The notes: generated by a model not told the origin, from the letters alone. A DNA stretch of 64,000 nucleotides from Hymenobacter psoromatis (GCF_020012125.1 NZ_JAIFAG010000001.1:1-64000); one strand, 5' to 3'; numbered from the stretch's first letter, positions 50,617-59,291 are shown. Program-made: numbers and translations.

Positions 50617-51084
50617 CTACCATGCGCGCAGCTCCTCAAAGGCATACTGCGCGTCGTTCCAAAAGGCATCTAAGGCAATAAGGCGGGGCTTGAAGAACGA
50701 AATCAGCGCCGGCCAGTCGTCGCGGCTGAACAGGTTGGCCGGGACTAGCTCCTTATAAATGCGGCTCAGCGGCTGGCCGTGCTCGTTGGTGGCGTGCACC
50801 TCCCAGGTCCAGGTTTCGCCCAGCGTGTCGTGCAATAGCATTTTTAGAGACACAAACTGCTCGAAGAACAGCTCGCGTACGCCCGCGTCGGGCTGCGTTA
50901 GCTCGATGGCGATGCTGGCGCGCCGGTTGTCGGCGTGTAGCTTGAATTGCACGCCCTTCAACCCCGTTTTATAATTGACCCAGCTAACGGGCAGGCCCTC
51001 GGCCGACAGCACTGGGGCTAAGTATTGCCCGAAGGTGGTCCAGAAGGCCTGGCGCAGCTGGGAAGCTTCTGCTTTGCTATACAA
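50617..51084 (-). CDS. DUF4268-family protein
   Basis: A 155-residue protein starting MYSKAEASQLRQAFWTTFGQ and containing VNYKTGLKGVQFKLHADNRRA, the DUF4268 pattern. In larger proteins this domain often accompanies restriction-endonuclease-like domains; here it stands alone. Its role is unknown to me. The Uma2 gene lies 15 bases upstream on the same strand, so they are probably co-transcribed. Confidence 0.8.
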   Translation of the reverse strand: MYSKAEASQLRQAFWTTFGQYLAPVLSAEGLPVSWVNYKTGLKGVQFKLHADNRRASIAIELTQPDAGVRELFFEQFVSLKMLLHDTLGETWTWEVHATNEHGQPLSRIYKELVPANLFSRDDWPALISFFKPRLIALDAFWNDAQYAFEELRAW

Positions 51085-51099
51085 GGCGTTGCGGCTGGG

Positions 51100-51708
51100 T
51101 TAGGCGGCCCGCCGCAACGGGCGCAAATCGAGGCGAAAGCCGGGCAGCACCGGCTCGCCGCTCAGCTCCTGGTTGTAGCCCTGCACGGTTTCGGCGGACT
51201 GGCCGGGGCGGTATACGTAGGCCGTTTCGGCCTCGACATCCAGCAGAAAGCCTAGCTCCATGCCGTTGGCCAGGTAGGCTTCCATCTTGGCTTGCAGCAT
51301 AGTTAGCTCATCCGAAGGTGATTTTATTTCCATCATAAACTCGGGGCAAACCGGCGGAAACTTGCGGCGCTGCTCGAGCGTGAGTACCGCCCATTTTCCC
51401 TGACTCAGCCACGCCACATCAGGCGAGCGCACCGAGTTGTCAGGGAGCTTAAAGCCCGCGGATGAATCATACACGTGACCCGGCTGAGCCGGGCGATTCC
51501 AGTGCCTGAGTTGATAATTTGCCTCGGAGCAGGATTCGCTGGATTCGGAGCCGGCGGGAGGCATAATAATAATTTCCAGGTGGGCATTACGCTCAAAATT
51601 GAGCCTGGGGTTGGCTTGGCACAACTCAAAAAACTCATCGTCGCTAAGCCCAGCCAACACGGGGCCTTGCAACACCGGCAACTCGGGAAACTCGTAGGTG
51701 GTGGGCAT
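51100..51708 (-). CDS. Uma2-family (DUF820) restriction-endonuclease-like protein
   Basis: A 202-residue intact member: LSDDEFFELCQANP near the start, then RSPDVAWLSQGKW, then PEFMMEIKSPSDELTMLQAKMEAYLANGMELGFLLD. The last two segments hold the predicted D...ExK-type active site (SPDVAW; EIKSPSD). The family is very common and often amplified in genomes such as cyanobacteria and Hymenobacter-like bacteria, with unknown physiological role. A frameshifted relative is at 10127-10604. Confidence 0.87.
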   Translation of the reverse strand: MPTTYEFPELPVLQGPVLAGLSDDEFFELCQANPRLNFERNAHLEIIIMPPAGSESSESCSEANYQLRHWNRPAQPGHVYDSSAGFKLPDNSVRSPDVAWLSQGKWAVLTLEQRRKFPPVCPEFMMEIKSPSDELTMLQAKMEAYLANGMELGFLLDVEAETAYVYRPGQSAETVQGYNQELSGEPVLPGFRLDLRPLRRAA

Positions 51709-51766
51709 TGCGAAAAGTTAAATTAGAAGTAGTTACTTGCCAAGATACGAACGGCGCAACATTCCC

Positions 51767-52393
51767 CTACCCCCCCTCAGCCACCTTGCCGCGCAGGTAG
51801 CCCGTGAGCACAGCCAGCCCATTCTCAAAATGCCGGTTATTGGGAATGATGATATCTGCCTCAGCCTTAAAGGGTTGAATATACTTCTCGTAGGTGGGCG
51901 CCACGTGGTTGGTGTAGCGATAGAGCACGTCCTGGAGGTCATAGCCGCGCTCATCGCGGTCGCGCACGATGCGACGGTGCAGCTTCACGTGCTCCTGGGC
52001 ATCGATGTATACCTTGAGGTCCAGTAGCTTCGCAATTTCCTCGAAGTAGAAGACGAAGATGCCCTCCACCACCACGATGGGCGCGGGCCGAAAAACCAGC
52101 TCGACCGGCACCACGTTTGGATTATTGAACGTGTACTCCGGGCGACGTACCTCGCGGCCCTCGCGCAGCTGGCGCACGTCGGCCGCGTAGGCGGCCGAAT
52201 CGATGCTGCCGGGCAGGTCGAAGTTCTCTATCCCCTGCTCATCGCGCAGCTGCTCGTGGCGGGGGTGGTAGTAATTATCCTGCGAAATCAAACAGATGTC
52301 GCGTTCGGGAAAAGCGGCCAGCAAGCGGCGCAAAAACGTGGTTTTGCCCGATGCGCTGCCGCCCGTGATACCAACGAGGTAGGGATGCTGCAT
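51767..52393 (-). CDS. udk: uridine kinase
   Basis: A 208-residue kinase from the ATG at 52393, which places GITGGSASGKTTFL (Walker A) near residues 8-21 as in the family; an earlier in-frame start adds 18 unlikely residues. LISQDNYYHPRHE, NFDLPGSID and VVEGIFVFYFEEI follow as expected. It phosphorylates uridine and cytidine with ATP or GTP in pyrimidine salvage. The upstream side ends in a palindromic repeat. Confidence 0.95.
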   Translation of the reverse strand: MQHPYLVGITGGSASGKTTFLRRLLAAFPERDICLISQDNYYHPRHEQLRDEQGIENFDLPGSIDSAAYAADVRQLREGREVRRPEYTFNNPNVVPVELVFRPAPIVVVEGIFVFYFEEIAKLLDLKVYIDAQEHVKLHRRIVRDRDERGYDLQDVLYRYTNHVAPTYEKYIQPFKAEADIIIPNNRHFENGLAVLTGYLRGKVAEGG

Positions 52394-52434
52394 AACGGGG
52401 GGCAAAGGTACGGGTAAGGGGGAATGAGCGTGAC

Positions 52435-52544
52435 AAAAGAACGTCATGCTGACGAAGGAAGCATCTCTACCGCCTAACTAATCCCAAACGTCAGGATTTA
52501 CTTGCGCGGTAGAGATGCTTCCTTCGTCAGCATGACGTTCTTTT
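52435..52544. repeat. palindromic repeat, family 1 copy b
   Basis: Perfect 39-base arms at 52435-52473 and 52506-52544. They begin AAAAGAACGTCATGCTGA and end AGCATCTCTACCGC. The loop has a nested AATCC/GGATT stem. It lies between udk and rdgB, close to the rdgB stop. Confidence 0.88.
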
Positions 52545-52545
52545 A

Positions 52546-53121
52546 TCATCTATTCAAAAAAGCCGCTAGCCCGGCCACGGCGCGGGCGCGGTGGCTGAGC
52601 AGGTTTTTTTCCTCCAGCGTCATTTCGGCGAAGGTGCGGCCGTCGCCTTCGTCAGGTACGAAAATGGGGTCGTAGCCAAAATTGCCCCGGCCGATGGGCG
52701 CGGCCGCGATAGTACCCATAACCTCGCCGCTGAACTCGTGCGCATCGCCCGGCCCGCGCATCAGGGCGATAACCGTGCGGAAGCGCGCCCGGCGGTCGGG
52801 CTGCGCGCCTAGCTCATGCAGCAGCTTGGCCATGTTGGCGGCGGGCTCGCGGGCGGGGCCGGCGTAGCGGGCCGAGTACACGCCGGGCGCGCCATCTAGG
52901 GCATTTACTTCCAGCCCGGTATCATCGGCGAAGCAGGCCACGCCGTAGTGGTCCCACACGTACTGGGCCTTTTGGTAGGCATTGCCAGCGAGGGTAGGCT
53001 GGGTTTCGGGTAGCTCCTGGTGGCAGCCGATGTCGGCCAGGCTCAGCAGCTCGACGTGGGGCAAGAGCAGCCGGATTTCATCCAGCTTGTGGGCATTATT
53101 AGAGGCGAAGCACAGGCGCAT
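52546..53121 (-). CDS. XTP/dITP pyrophosphatase (RdgB/HAM1 family)
   Basis: A 191-residue protein from the ATG at 53121: MRLCFASNNAHKLDEIRLLL carries the SNNxxK motif. FADDTGLEVNALDGAPGVYSARYAG (central) and FGYDPIFVPDEGD are the other signatures. It hydrolyses non-canonical purine triphosphates such as XTP and dITP and so protects DNA and RNA. An in-frame start 17 residues upstream is less likely. Its stop directly abuts the palindromic repeat. Confidence 0.94.
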   Translation of the reverse strand: MRLCFASNNAHKLDEIRLLLPHVELLSLADIGCHQELPETQPTLAGNAYQKAQYVWDHYGVACFADDTGLEVNALDGAPGVYSARYAGPAREPAANMAKLLHELGAQPDRRARFRTVIALMRGPGDAHEFSGEVMGTIAAAPIGRGNFGYDPIFVPDEGDGRTFAEMTLEEKNLLSHRARAVAGLAAFLNR

Positions 53122-53222
53122 GGCAAGTGGGAGGGGGGTAGGGAGCCGAAGAAAGCTTGCGCAAAGCAACAACCCGCGGCCCGACTACCCGCCGGCCCGG
53201 CCCCGCAAAGGGGGGTAGGGGC

Positions 53223-53253
53223 TTGACTTTGTGGCGGCTACCCCGTACTTTTG
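53223..53253 (+). promoter_or_regulatory. promoter of rpmE2
   Basis: CTTGAC (about 53222-53227) and, 20 bases on, TACTTTTG (53246-53253) fit the Bacteroidota consensus. The L31 gene starts at 53307. Confidence 0.65.
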
Positions 53254-53306
53254 CAGTCCCTTCCGCAAAACCGGCAGGGTTTAACAGGTAAATAGACCCT
53301 CCCGAT

Positions 53307-53576
53307 ATGAAAAAGGACACGCACCCCGAATACCGCCAGGTAGTTTTCCAGGACACCTCTTCGGATTTCAAATTTATTACCCGCTCCACGATGACCTCGC
53401 CCGAGACCATTCAGTGGGAAGACGGCAACACCTACCCGGTCATTAAAATCGAAGTGAGCAGCGCCTCGCATCCCTTCTACACCGGCAAAAACATGTTCAT
53501 CGATACGGCCGGCCGCGTAGAGAAATTCCGCAGCCGCTACGCTAAGAAAGAGCAGAACAGCGCGGGCAAAGAATAG
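53307..53576 (+). CDS. rpmE2: ribosomal protein L31 type B
   Basis: An 89-residue protein starting [20 protein letters not shown] with [29 protein letters not shown] content ([15 protein letters not shown] here). It lacks the zinc-binding Cys residues of type A L31, which marks the B form. It belongs to the large ribosomal subunit. Its own strong promoter and a downstream terminator suggest a monocistronic transcript. Confidence 0.97.
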   Translation: MKKDTHPEYRQVVFQDTSSDFKFITRSTMTSPETIQWEDGNTYPVIKIEVSSASHPFYTGKNMFIDTAGRVEKFRSRYAKKEQNSAGKE

Positions 53577-53611
53577 AGTTTTTAAGCTGTTAGCTGATAG
53601 CTTTTTTCTGA

Positions 53612-53646
53612 GACTCCTTCCGGTGCGCCGGGAGGAGTTTTTTTGT
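53612..53646 (+). terminator. terminator after rpmE2
   Basis: ACTCCTTCCGG pairs with CCGGGAGGAGT across a short loop, followed by seven T. Confidence 0.88.
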
Positions 53647-53692
53647 GGATGCCACTGGCGGGGCGGCGTAAATTTGTCTTTTTCCCCAAATT

Positions 53693-53802
53693 CGTTTGTC
53701 CTTGCGAGCAAAGCGAAGTAATCTTTCCTTCCGTCAGGGGTAGTAAACCCAACGATGCGAACGACCAGGAAAGATTGCCGCGCTTCGCTCGCAAGGACAA
53801 AC
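53693..53802. repeat. palindromic repeat, family 2 copy b
   Basis: CGTTTGTCCTTGCGAGCAAA (left, 53693-53729) pairs with the right arm 53767-53802 with a few mismatches. The inside (CCTTCCGTCAGGGGTAG...CGATGCGAACGAC) resembles the reverse complement of the inner part of copy a at 11530-11640. Confidence 0.82.
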
Positions 53803-53901
53803 GGTCCACGGGCGCTTTGAGGCAAGCCCTACCCTCCTAAAAAAAGCCGACAGCTAAGGGCCGCATCAAGGCCATCACCAAAAGCTAACAGCTCAAAAAA
53901 A

Positions 53902-55128
53902 ATGCACTTACTCGTATTCGATGACCCGGCCATTCGGCCGCACCTGCTGCCGCTCACGTTTACGCGGCCGGTGGGGGCGCTGCGCTGCGGCATCCTCACC
54001 ATTGCCGAGAAGTGGCAGCGCCGGCTGGGTGCGCCTACGGTGGGCTACCTCACCGAGCGCTATTTGCAGGCCAAGTTTCCGGTGTGCGCCGATGGGGCCG
54101 TGACTGGCCCGGCGCTGGTCGTGAACGGTGCGGTGTGCCCCGATGACCTGCTGGCGCGCCAGGTGCTGACCCTACCCCCCGGCACCGGCCTCTACTGCGG
54201 CGACCTGCTGGTGGCCGCCTACCTCGCCGACGCCAGTCAGGTGGCCGAGTTAATCCAGGACGGCCTCACCAGCCAGCGTGAAGTAGCTGAGCCGGTAACC
54301 GTCATTGACCGGCCGTGGCAGCTGTTTCTGCGCAACGGCGCGGAGATTCGGCGCGATTTTGCGCTGCTCACGGCCGGGCGCACTTCGCAGCCGGTAGGCG
54401 ACGCGCATACCATTGTGTACGGTGCGGAAAATATCTTTATTGAGGAGGGCGTGAAGATTCGGGCCGCCATTCTCAACGCCGAGGACGGCCCTATCTACCT
54501 GGGCAAGAACTCGCAGGTGCACGAAGGGGCCATTATTAAGGGGCCGCTGGCCTTGTGCGAGGGCAGCCACGTAAATGCCGGGGCCAAGCTGCGCGGCGAC
54601 AACACCATCGGCCCGTTCTCCAAAGTCGGCGGCGAAGTGGGCAACAGTATCTTGCTGGGCTACAGCAACAAAGGCCACGATGGTTACCTCGGCAACTCGG
54701 TGCTGGGCGAGTGGTGCAACCTGGGGGCCGATACCAACACGAGCAACCTCAAAAACAACTACGCCCCCGTGAAGGTATGGAGCCACGCCGCCCACCGCTT
54801 CGTGGATACCGGCCAGACTTTCTGCGGCCTGCTCATGGGCGACCACAGCAAGGCCGGCATCAACACCATGTTCAACACCGGCACCGTGGTGGGGGTAGGG
54901 GCCAATGTGTTCGGGGCCGGCTTCCCGCGTCCCTTCATCCCGAGCTTCAGCTGGGGCGGCCCTTCGGGCTTTGAAACCTTTAAGCTCCATAAGTTTGCCG
55001 AGGTAGCCGAGCGCGTGATGAGCCGGCGCGGCCTGGCGTATGACGCGGTGGAGCAGGGGATTGTGGAGGAGGTTTTCCGGCAAACGGCGGCGGATAGGGT
55101 TTGGGAGAAAGTGCCGGATAAAGCCTAG
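53902..55128 (+). CDS. GlmU-like sugar nucleotidyltransferase/acetyltransferase (Bacteroidota type)
   Basis: A 408-residue protein. The N terminus LVFDDPAIRPHLLPLTFTRP and GILTIAEKW is typical of the alternative GlmU family of Bacteroidota. From about residue 165 onward hexapeptide repeats (IGPFSKVGGEVGNSIL, LGEWCNLGADTNTSNL) form a left-handed beta helix. The family is believed to make UDP-N-acetylglucosamine for cell wall and lipopolysaccharide. The normal GlmU LxAGxGTRM loop is absent at the N terminus, as in this subfamily. Function is by family, not shown here. Confidence 0.9.
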   Translation: MHLLVFDDPAIRPHLLPLTFTRPVGALRCGILTIAEKWQRRLGAPTVGYLTERYLQAKFPVCADGAVTGPALVVNGAVCPDDLLARQVLTLPPGTGLYCGDLLVAAYLADASQVAELIQDGLTSQREVAEPVTVIDRPWQLFLRNGAEIRRDFALLTAGRTSQPVGDAHTIVYGAENIFIEEGVKIRAAILNAEDGPIYLGKNSQVHEGAIIKGPLALCEGSHVNAGAKLRGDNTIGPFSKVGGEVGNSILLGYSNKGHDGYLGNSVLGEWCNLGADTNTSNLKNNYAPVKVWSHAAHRFVDTGQTFCGLLMGDHSKAGINTMFNTGTVVGVGANVFGAGFPRPFIPSFSWGGPSGFETFKLHKFAEVAERVMSRRGLAYDAVEQGIVEEVFRQTAADRVWEKVPDKA

Positions 55129-55168
55129 TTACTATCTTCACCTATCAGCTTCTTAACGACCTCACTCA

Positions 55169-55459
55169 ATGCAGACGACCACGCCTAAACTAGATGCAAT
55201 GGCCTACCTGCTCGGCGGGGTTGGGCTGCTGGCCATTTCAATTTTGCCGGTAATAGCTTTGGCTGCCTCGGAAGTGCAGCTGGTGGCTAAGCTGATAGCC
55301 GTTGGATATTGGCTGCTGGGCGGCCTATTGTTATGGTGGGCCGTGCGGCGCTTCGCGGGATTGGGCGAGCGGCTGGCGGCGGTAGTTGGGATAGTAATCG
55401 GCTGGTACATCGTACTTCAGATAGTAATAATGCTGGAAACAATGTTTTTCAGATTTTAA
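55169..55459 (+). CDS. small three-helix membrane protein, unknown
   Basis: A 96-residue protein with about three membrane segments: LLGGVGLLAISILPVIALAA, LIAVGYWLLGGLLLWWAV and VVGIVIGWYIVLQIVIML. No family recognised. It lies between the GlmU-like gene and holB on the same strand, 3 bases before the holB start, so it is probably co-transcribed with holB. Confidence 0.65.
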   Translation: MQTTTPKLDAMAYLLGGVGLLAISILPVIALAASEVQLVAKLIAVGYWLLGGLLLWWAVRRFAGLGERLAAVVGIVIGWYIVLQIVIMLETMFFRF

Positions 55460-55462
55460 GCG

Positions 55463-56596
55463 TTGCAGTTCCAAGACATCCCCAACCAAACAGCCCTCAA
55501 GGACGTGTTGCGCCAGTCGGTGCAACGTGGGCATGTGGCGCACGCCCAATTATTTCGCGGGGCGGAGGGCTCGGCGGCCCTACCCCTGGCCCTGGCCTAC
55601 GCGCAGTACCTCAACTGCGAGGGCCGCGCCGCCGACGCCGCCGATAGCTGCGGCCACTGCCCGGCCTGCCTGAAAATCAGCAAGCTGGCGCATCCCGACC
55701 TCAACTTTATTCTGCCCACCACCACGACCAAGGCCGTGCCCAAGGATACCACCAGCGGCCGGTTTATGGCCGAGTGGCGCACCTTTCTGGCCGAAAGCCC
55801 TTACCAGGGCTTCAACGACTGGATGCAGCACATCGGGGCCGAAAACAAGCAGGGTAGCATCTCGAAGGAAGAAGCCGGGCAGCTGCTCAAGCTGGTCAGC
55901 CTCAAGGCGTTCGAGGCGAAGTTTAAAATCGTCATCATCTGGCTGCCCGAGCTGATGCACCCGGCCGCCGCCAACGCCGTGCTCAAGCTGCTGGAAGAGC
56001 CTCCCCCCGCCACCGTGTTTTTGCTGGTCAGCAACGAGCCCGAGCGGCTGCTACCTACTATTATCAGCCGGGTGCAGCCGGTGGTGGTGCGCCCGCTGGC
56101 CGAAGACGACATCGCTGCCTACCTCACCGCCCGCTACCAGGTACCCGAAGCCAAGGCCCGGCAGGTGGCGCAGCTGGCCGAGGGCAACCTAGGCGCGGCC
56201 ATCGCCAGCCGCGAGCAGAGCGCCGACCACGACTACGCCGAGTTTTTCATGAAGTGGATGCGTAAGTGCTACTCCTTGAGAATAAGCGAGGTGTTAAGCC
56301 TGGCCGACGAGTTTCAGAAAATGGGCCGCGAAAACCAGAAGGAGCAGCTCAGTTTCTCGCTGGTGCTGCTGCGCAAGGTGCTGCTCTTCGGCATCGACCC
56401 CGCGCTGGTGCCGCACCTACCGGCCGGCGAGCAGCAGTTCGTGCTGGGTTTCAGTAAGTTCGTGACGACTCGGAATGCCGACCAACTCACCGAAGAGCTG
56501 AACACGGCCCACTACCACATCGAGCGCAACGCCAACCCCCGCATGGTTTTCGTAGATGCCTCCCTACGCCTGGGCCAGCAGCTGAAGCAGGGGTAG
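55463..56596 (+). CDS. holB: DNA polymerase III delta' subunit
   Basis: A 377-residue clamp-loader subunit. The N terminus MQFQDIPNQTALKDVLRQSV, from a TTG start at 55463, is followed by HAQLFRGAEGSAALPLAL, a P-loop region degenerate as in delta' proteins. A zinc-binding CGHCPACLKI and KFKIVIIWLPELMHPAAANAVLKLLEEPP follow. It loads the sliding clamp with DnaX and HolA. No other replication gene is close. Confidence 0.92.
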   Translation: MQFQDIPNQTALKDVLRQSVQRGHVAHAQLFRGAEGSAALPLALAYAQYLNCEGRAADAADSCGHCPACLKISKLAHPDLNFILPTTTTKAVPKDTTSGRFMAEWRTFLAESPYQGFNDWMQHIGAENKQGSISKEEAGQLLKLVSLKAFEAKFKIVIIWLPELMHPAAANAVLKLLEEPPPATVFLLVSNEPERLLPTIISRVQPVVVRPLAEDDIAAYLTARYQVPEAKARQVAQLAEGNLGAAIASREQSADHDYAEFFMKWMRKCYSLRISEVLSLADEFQKMGRENQKEQLSFSLVLLRKVLLFGIDPALVPHLPAGEQQFVLGFSKFVTTRNADQLTEELNTAHYHIERNANPRMVFVDASLRLGQQLKQG

Positions 56597-56616
56597 GGGA
56601 CCTCTACCTTTATACT

Positions 56617-57552
56617 ATGCGCCGCCTGCTTGCCTTGCTTCTCCTTCTGCCCCTGCTGCTGCACACGGCGCGGGCGCAAGCGCCGCCGCCCCTACCCCCC
56701 GACTCGACCCCGGACATGGGCATTCACCAAGGCCGGTTTATTGGTGTGGTGGCGGGTACGGCAGTCGTATATGCGCTGACTTCCTACTTCTTAGGCAAAA
56801 CCTGGTACACCAAGCGGGTGCCATTTCATACCTTCAACGACAACGGCGAGTGGCTGCAAATGGACAAGGTGGGCCACGCCACTACGGCCTACGCCATCAG
56901 CCAGGGCGAGTACCAGCTTTTCCGCTGGAGCGGGGTTAATGAGCGGGCCAGCATCCTCACGGGCGGGCTCATTTCCTTGCTCTACCAGACTACTATTGAG
57001 CTATTTGACGGCCGCTCCGAGGGCTGGGGCTTCTCGAAGGGCGACATGGTAGCCAACATCAGTGGCATCGGCTTATTTATGGGCCAGCAGTACGGCTTCG
57101 GCGAGCAAAAAGCCAGCCTGCGCTACGGCTGGCGGCAGAGCATCTACCCCGGCTACCGACCTAATTTACTGGGAAAAAGCATTGGTAGCCAGATGCTAAA
57201 GGACTACAATGGCCAGCAGTATTGGCTCTCGTTCAACGTGGCATCGGTGCTACCGGTGGGGCCGTCATTCCCACGTTGGCTGAACCTGGATGTGGGCTAC
57301 GGCGCGAGTGGCATGACCGGCGGCCACGCCAACCCACCCTACTTCGACGCGGCGGGTAAAGAAGTAAAATTCACCCGCTACCGCCAATTTTACCTCGCGC
57401 CCGACATCAACCTGGCGCGCCTGCCGGGCCTCAACAATACCGGCCAGCGCTTGCTGGGAGCCGGGCAGTTTTTCAAAATCCCTACCCCATCCATTGAGTA
57501 CAGTGGGCTGCACGGCGTGCGCTTTCACCCGTTATTTGTGGGGAAAGACTAG
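56617..57552 (+). CDS. DUF2279-family protein
   Basis: A 311-residue protein with a signal peptide ending ARAQ and a Pro-rich N terminus. YFLGKTWYTKRVPFHTFNDN, DKVGHATTAYAISQ and SEGWGFSKGDMVANISGIG match the DUF2279/YfiM pattern. It is predicted to be an envelope protein, probably membrane-associated, with unknown function. It begins 20 bases after holB. Confidence 0.82.
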   Translation: MRRLLALLLLLPLLLHTARAQAPPPLPPDSTPDMGIHQGRFIGVVAGTAVVYALTSYFLGKTWYTKRVPFHTFNDNGEWLQMDKVGHATTAYAISQGEYQLFRWSGVNERASILTGGLISLLYQTTIELFDGRSEGWGFSKGDMVANISGIGLFMGQQYGFGEQKASLRYGWRQSIYPGYRPNLLGKSIGSQMLKDYNGQQYWLSFNVASVLPVGPSFPRWLNLDVGYGASGMTGGHANPPYFDAAGKEVKFTRYRQFYLAPDINLARLPGLNNTGQRLLGAGQFFKIPTPSIEYSGLHGVRFHPLFVGKD

Positions 57553-57569
57553 GTTACTTCGGGTTTTGA

Positions 57570-57633
57570 GTTCCGAGTTTCTGGTTTGAATATCAATAAA
57601 GAACCCGGAACCCGGAATTAGAAACTCGGAACC
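57570..57633. repeat. palindromic repeat, family 3 copy b
   Basis: GTTCCGAGTTTCT on the left pairs with AGAAACTCGGAAC on the right. The right half, read in reverse complement (GTTTCTAATTCCGGGTTCC), resembles copy a near 38700. It lies between the DUF2279 gene and hemC. Confidence 0.7.
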
Positions 57634-57646
57634 AATAAACTGTAAA

Positions 57647-58585
57647 ATGCCCGACCCCATCCGCCTCGCTACCCGCGCCTCGCGCCTCGCCCTCTGGCAA
57701 ACCGAGCACGTGGCCAGCCTGCTCAACCAAGCCGGCCTACCCACCGAAATCGTGCCCATGCAAACCATCGGCGACAAGGTGCTGGACCGCTCGCTCACCA
57801 AAATCGGGGCCAAGGGCGTGTTCACCGAAGAGCTGGAAGAAAGCCTGCGTCGCGGCGAAACCCACCTGGCCATCCACTCGGCCAAAGACGTGCAAAGTAC
57901 CATCCCGCCCGACCTGGAGTTGCTGGCTTTTCTGGAGCGCGAGCAGGTGAACGACGTGGTTATCAGCTTTCAGGAAGACTTCGACCTGGCCAAGCCGGGC
58001 ATTATGCTGGGCACCAGCAGCACCCGCCGCCGGGCGCTGCTGCGCCGCTTCTACCCCCTGGCCGGCACCGCCGAGGCCCGCGGTAACCTCCAAACCCGCC
58101 TGCGCAAGCTCGAGGAAGGCCAGTACGATGCCCTGGTCCTGGCCTATGCCGGCGTGCACCGCATGGGCTACGACGGCCTCATTCGCCACGTGCTGCCCGC
58201 CGACCGCTTCGTGCCGCCCGTGGGCCAGGGCAGCATCGCCGTGGAGAGTTCGCGCTTTTTAGATAATGAGCTGAAAGCGAAGATAAAACAGGCCCTCGAC
58301 CACCCCGACACCCACCGCTGCCTGCTGGCCGAGCGCGCTTTTTTGCGCACGATGGAAGGTGGGTGCAGCATCCCGTCGTTCGCGTTGGCAACGCTGACTT
58401 CTGCCGGCGACGTGCGCCTGCACGGGGGTATTATCAGCCTTAGCGGGGAGGAATACGTGGATTTCACTCAAACTGCTCCTGCTGCGCAGGCCGAAGGCCT
58501 GGGCATGGCCGTGGCTGAGCACGTGCTCGGTCAAGGGGGCTCAGCTATCCTGGCTAGTATCCGCGAGCAGCGAGGCGAATTGTGA
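57647..58585 (+). CDS. hemC: hydroxymethylbilane synthase (porphobilinogen deaminase)
   Basis: A 312-residue enzyme that joins four porphobilinogens in heme synthesis. RLATRASRLALWQTEHV is the N-terminal signature and LAIHSAKDVQST holds the catalytic Asp81. STRRRALLRR binds the growing chain, and Cys240 in EGGCSIPSFA is the dipyrromethane cofactor attachment site. No other hem gene is adjacent. The product is cytoplasmic. Confidence 0.96.
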   Translation: MPDPIRLATRASRLALWQTEHVASLLNQAGLPTEIVPMQTIGDKVLDRSLTKIGAKGVFTEELEESLRRGETHLAIHSAKDVQSTIPPDLELLAFLEREQVNDVVISFQEDFDLAKPGIMLGTSSTRRRALLRRFYPLAGTAEARGNLQTRLRKLEEGQYDALVLAYAGVHRMGYDGLIRHVLPADRFVPPVGQGSIAVESSRFLDNELKAKIKQALDHPDTHRCLLAERAFLRTMEGGCSIPSFALATLTSAGDVRLHGGIISLSGEEYVDFTQTAPAAQAEGLGMAVAEHVLGQGGSAILASIREQRGEL

Positions 58586-58613
58586 GGGGTAGGCGGTAAG
58601 GGTAGGTGCGCCG

Positions 58614-58621
58614 TAAGTTTG
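58614..58621 (+). promoter_or_regulatory. -7 box for the cyclophilin gene
   Basis: TAAGTTTG matches TAnnTTTG and lies 26 bases before the ATG at 58647. Confidence 0.6.
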
Positions 58622-58646
58622 CCGGTTCTTACTTGATTGTTATAAA

Positions 58647-59288
58647 ATGAATAGCTTACGTTTCAGAAACCAAATCTTTATCCTAGGTTGGCTACTGTTG
58701 AGTCTACCCGTCCTGGCTGCAAAAGCGCCGCGCAAAAGCAAGAAGGATGACGTGGTGACCATCAGCACGAGCCTGGGGGATATTAAGCTTATCTTGTTCA
58801 GTGACACGCCCTTACACCGGACTAATTTTCTGAAAAAGTCTGAATCGGGCTACTATGACGGCACGACTTTTCACCGGGTCATCCCCGGCTTCATGGTGCA
58901 GGGTGGCGACCCGAATAGCAAGGACAATGACCCCATTAACGACGGCCAGGGTCCTGCTCACGAAGCCACGATTCCGGCTGAGCTGGCCGGCCACCGGCAC
59001 GACTATGGGGCCGTAGCCGCCGCCCGCCAGGCCGATTTCGTGAACCCGCAGCGCGCCAGCAACGCTAGTCAGTTTTACGTGGTGGTGAATAAGCAGGGCG
59101 CGCATTCGCTGGATGGGCAATATACCGTGTTTGGCCAAGTAATAAGTGGGCAGGAGGTACTGGATAAAATAGCCGCCCTACCCCGCGATGCCCGCGACCG
59201 GCCCCTGGCCGACCTCAAAATGACTATGAAAGTAGAAAGGGTCAAGAAAAAGAAAATCAGTGAGTTGTACGGTTATTCGTATCAGTAG
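58647..59288 (+). CDS. cyclophilin-type peptidyl-prolyl isomerase, exported
   Basis: A 213-residue protein. An N-terminal hydrophobic segment, FILGWLLLSLPVLAAKA, predicts export. The cyclophilin core has FHRVIPGFMVQGGDP with the conserved Arg, ASQFYVVVN and YTVFGQVISGQEVLDKI. It accelerates proline isomerisation in exported proteins. The RmlD-like gene starts 3 bases after its stop, so the two share a transcript. Confidence 0.93.
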   Translation: MNSLRFRNQIFILGWLLLSLPVLAAKAPRKSKKDDVVTISTSLGDIKLILFSDTPLHRTNFLKKSESGYYDGTTFHRVIPGFMVQGGDPNSKDNDPINDGQGPAHEATIPAELAGHRHDYGAVAAARQADFVNPQRASNASQFYVVVNKQGAHSLDGQYTVFGQVISGQEVLDKIAALPRDARDRPLADLKMTMKVERVKKKKISELYGYSYQ

Positions 59289-59291
59289 CGC

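Larger units (their letters stand above)
53580..53900. repeat. outer inverted repeat enclosing the family 2 repeat
   Basis: AAGCTGTTAGCTGATAGC at 53583 and AAAGCTAACAGCTCAAAA at about 53879 pair imperfectly and enclose the rpmE2 terminator and the repeat at 53693-53802. The 325-base interval between rpmE2 and the next gene holds no other recognisable feature. Confidence 0.45.

Noticed and set aside
56605..56612. TACCTTTA as a -7 promoter box for the DUF2279 gene
   Set aside because: It lies only 5 bases before the ATG, too close for a normal leader; the gene probably shares the holB transcript.
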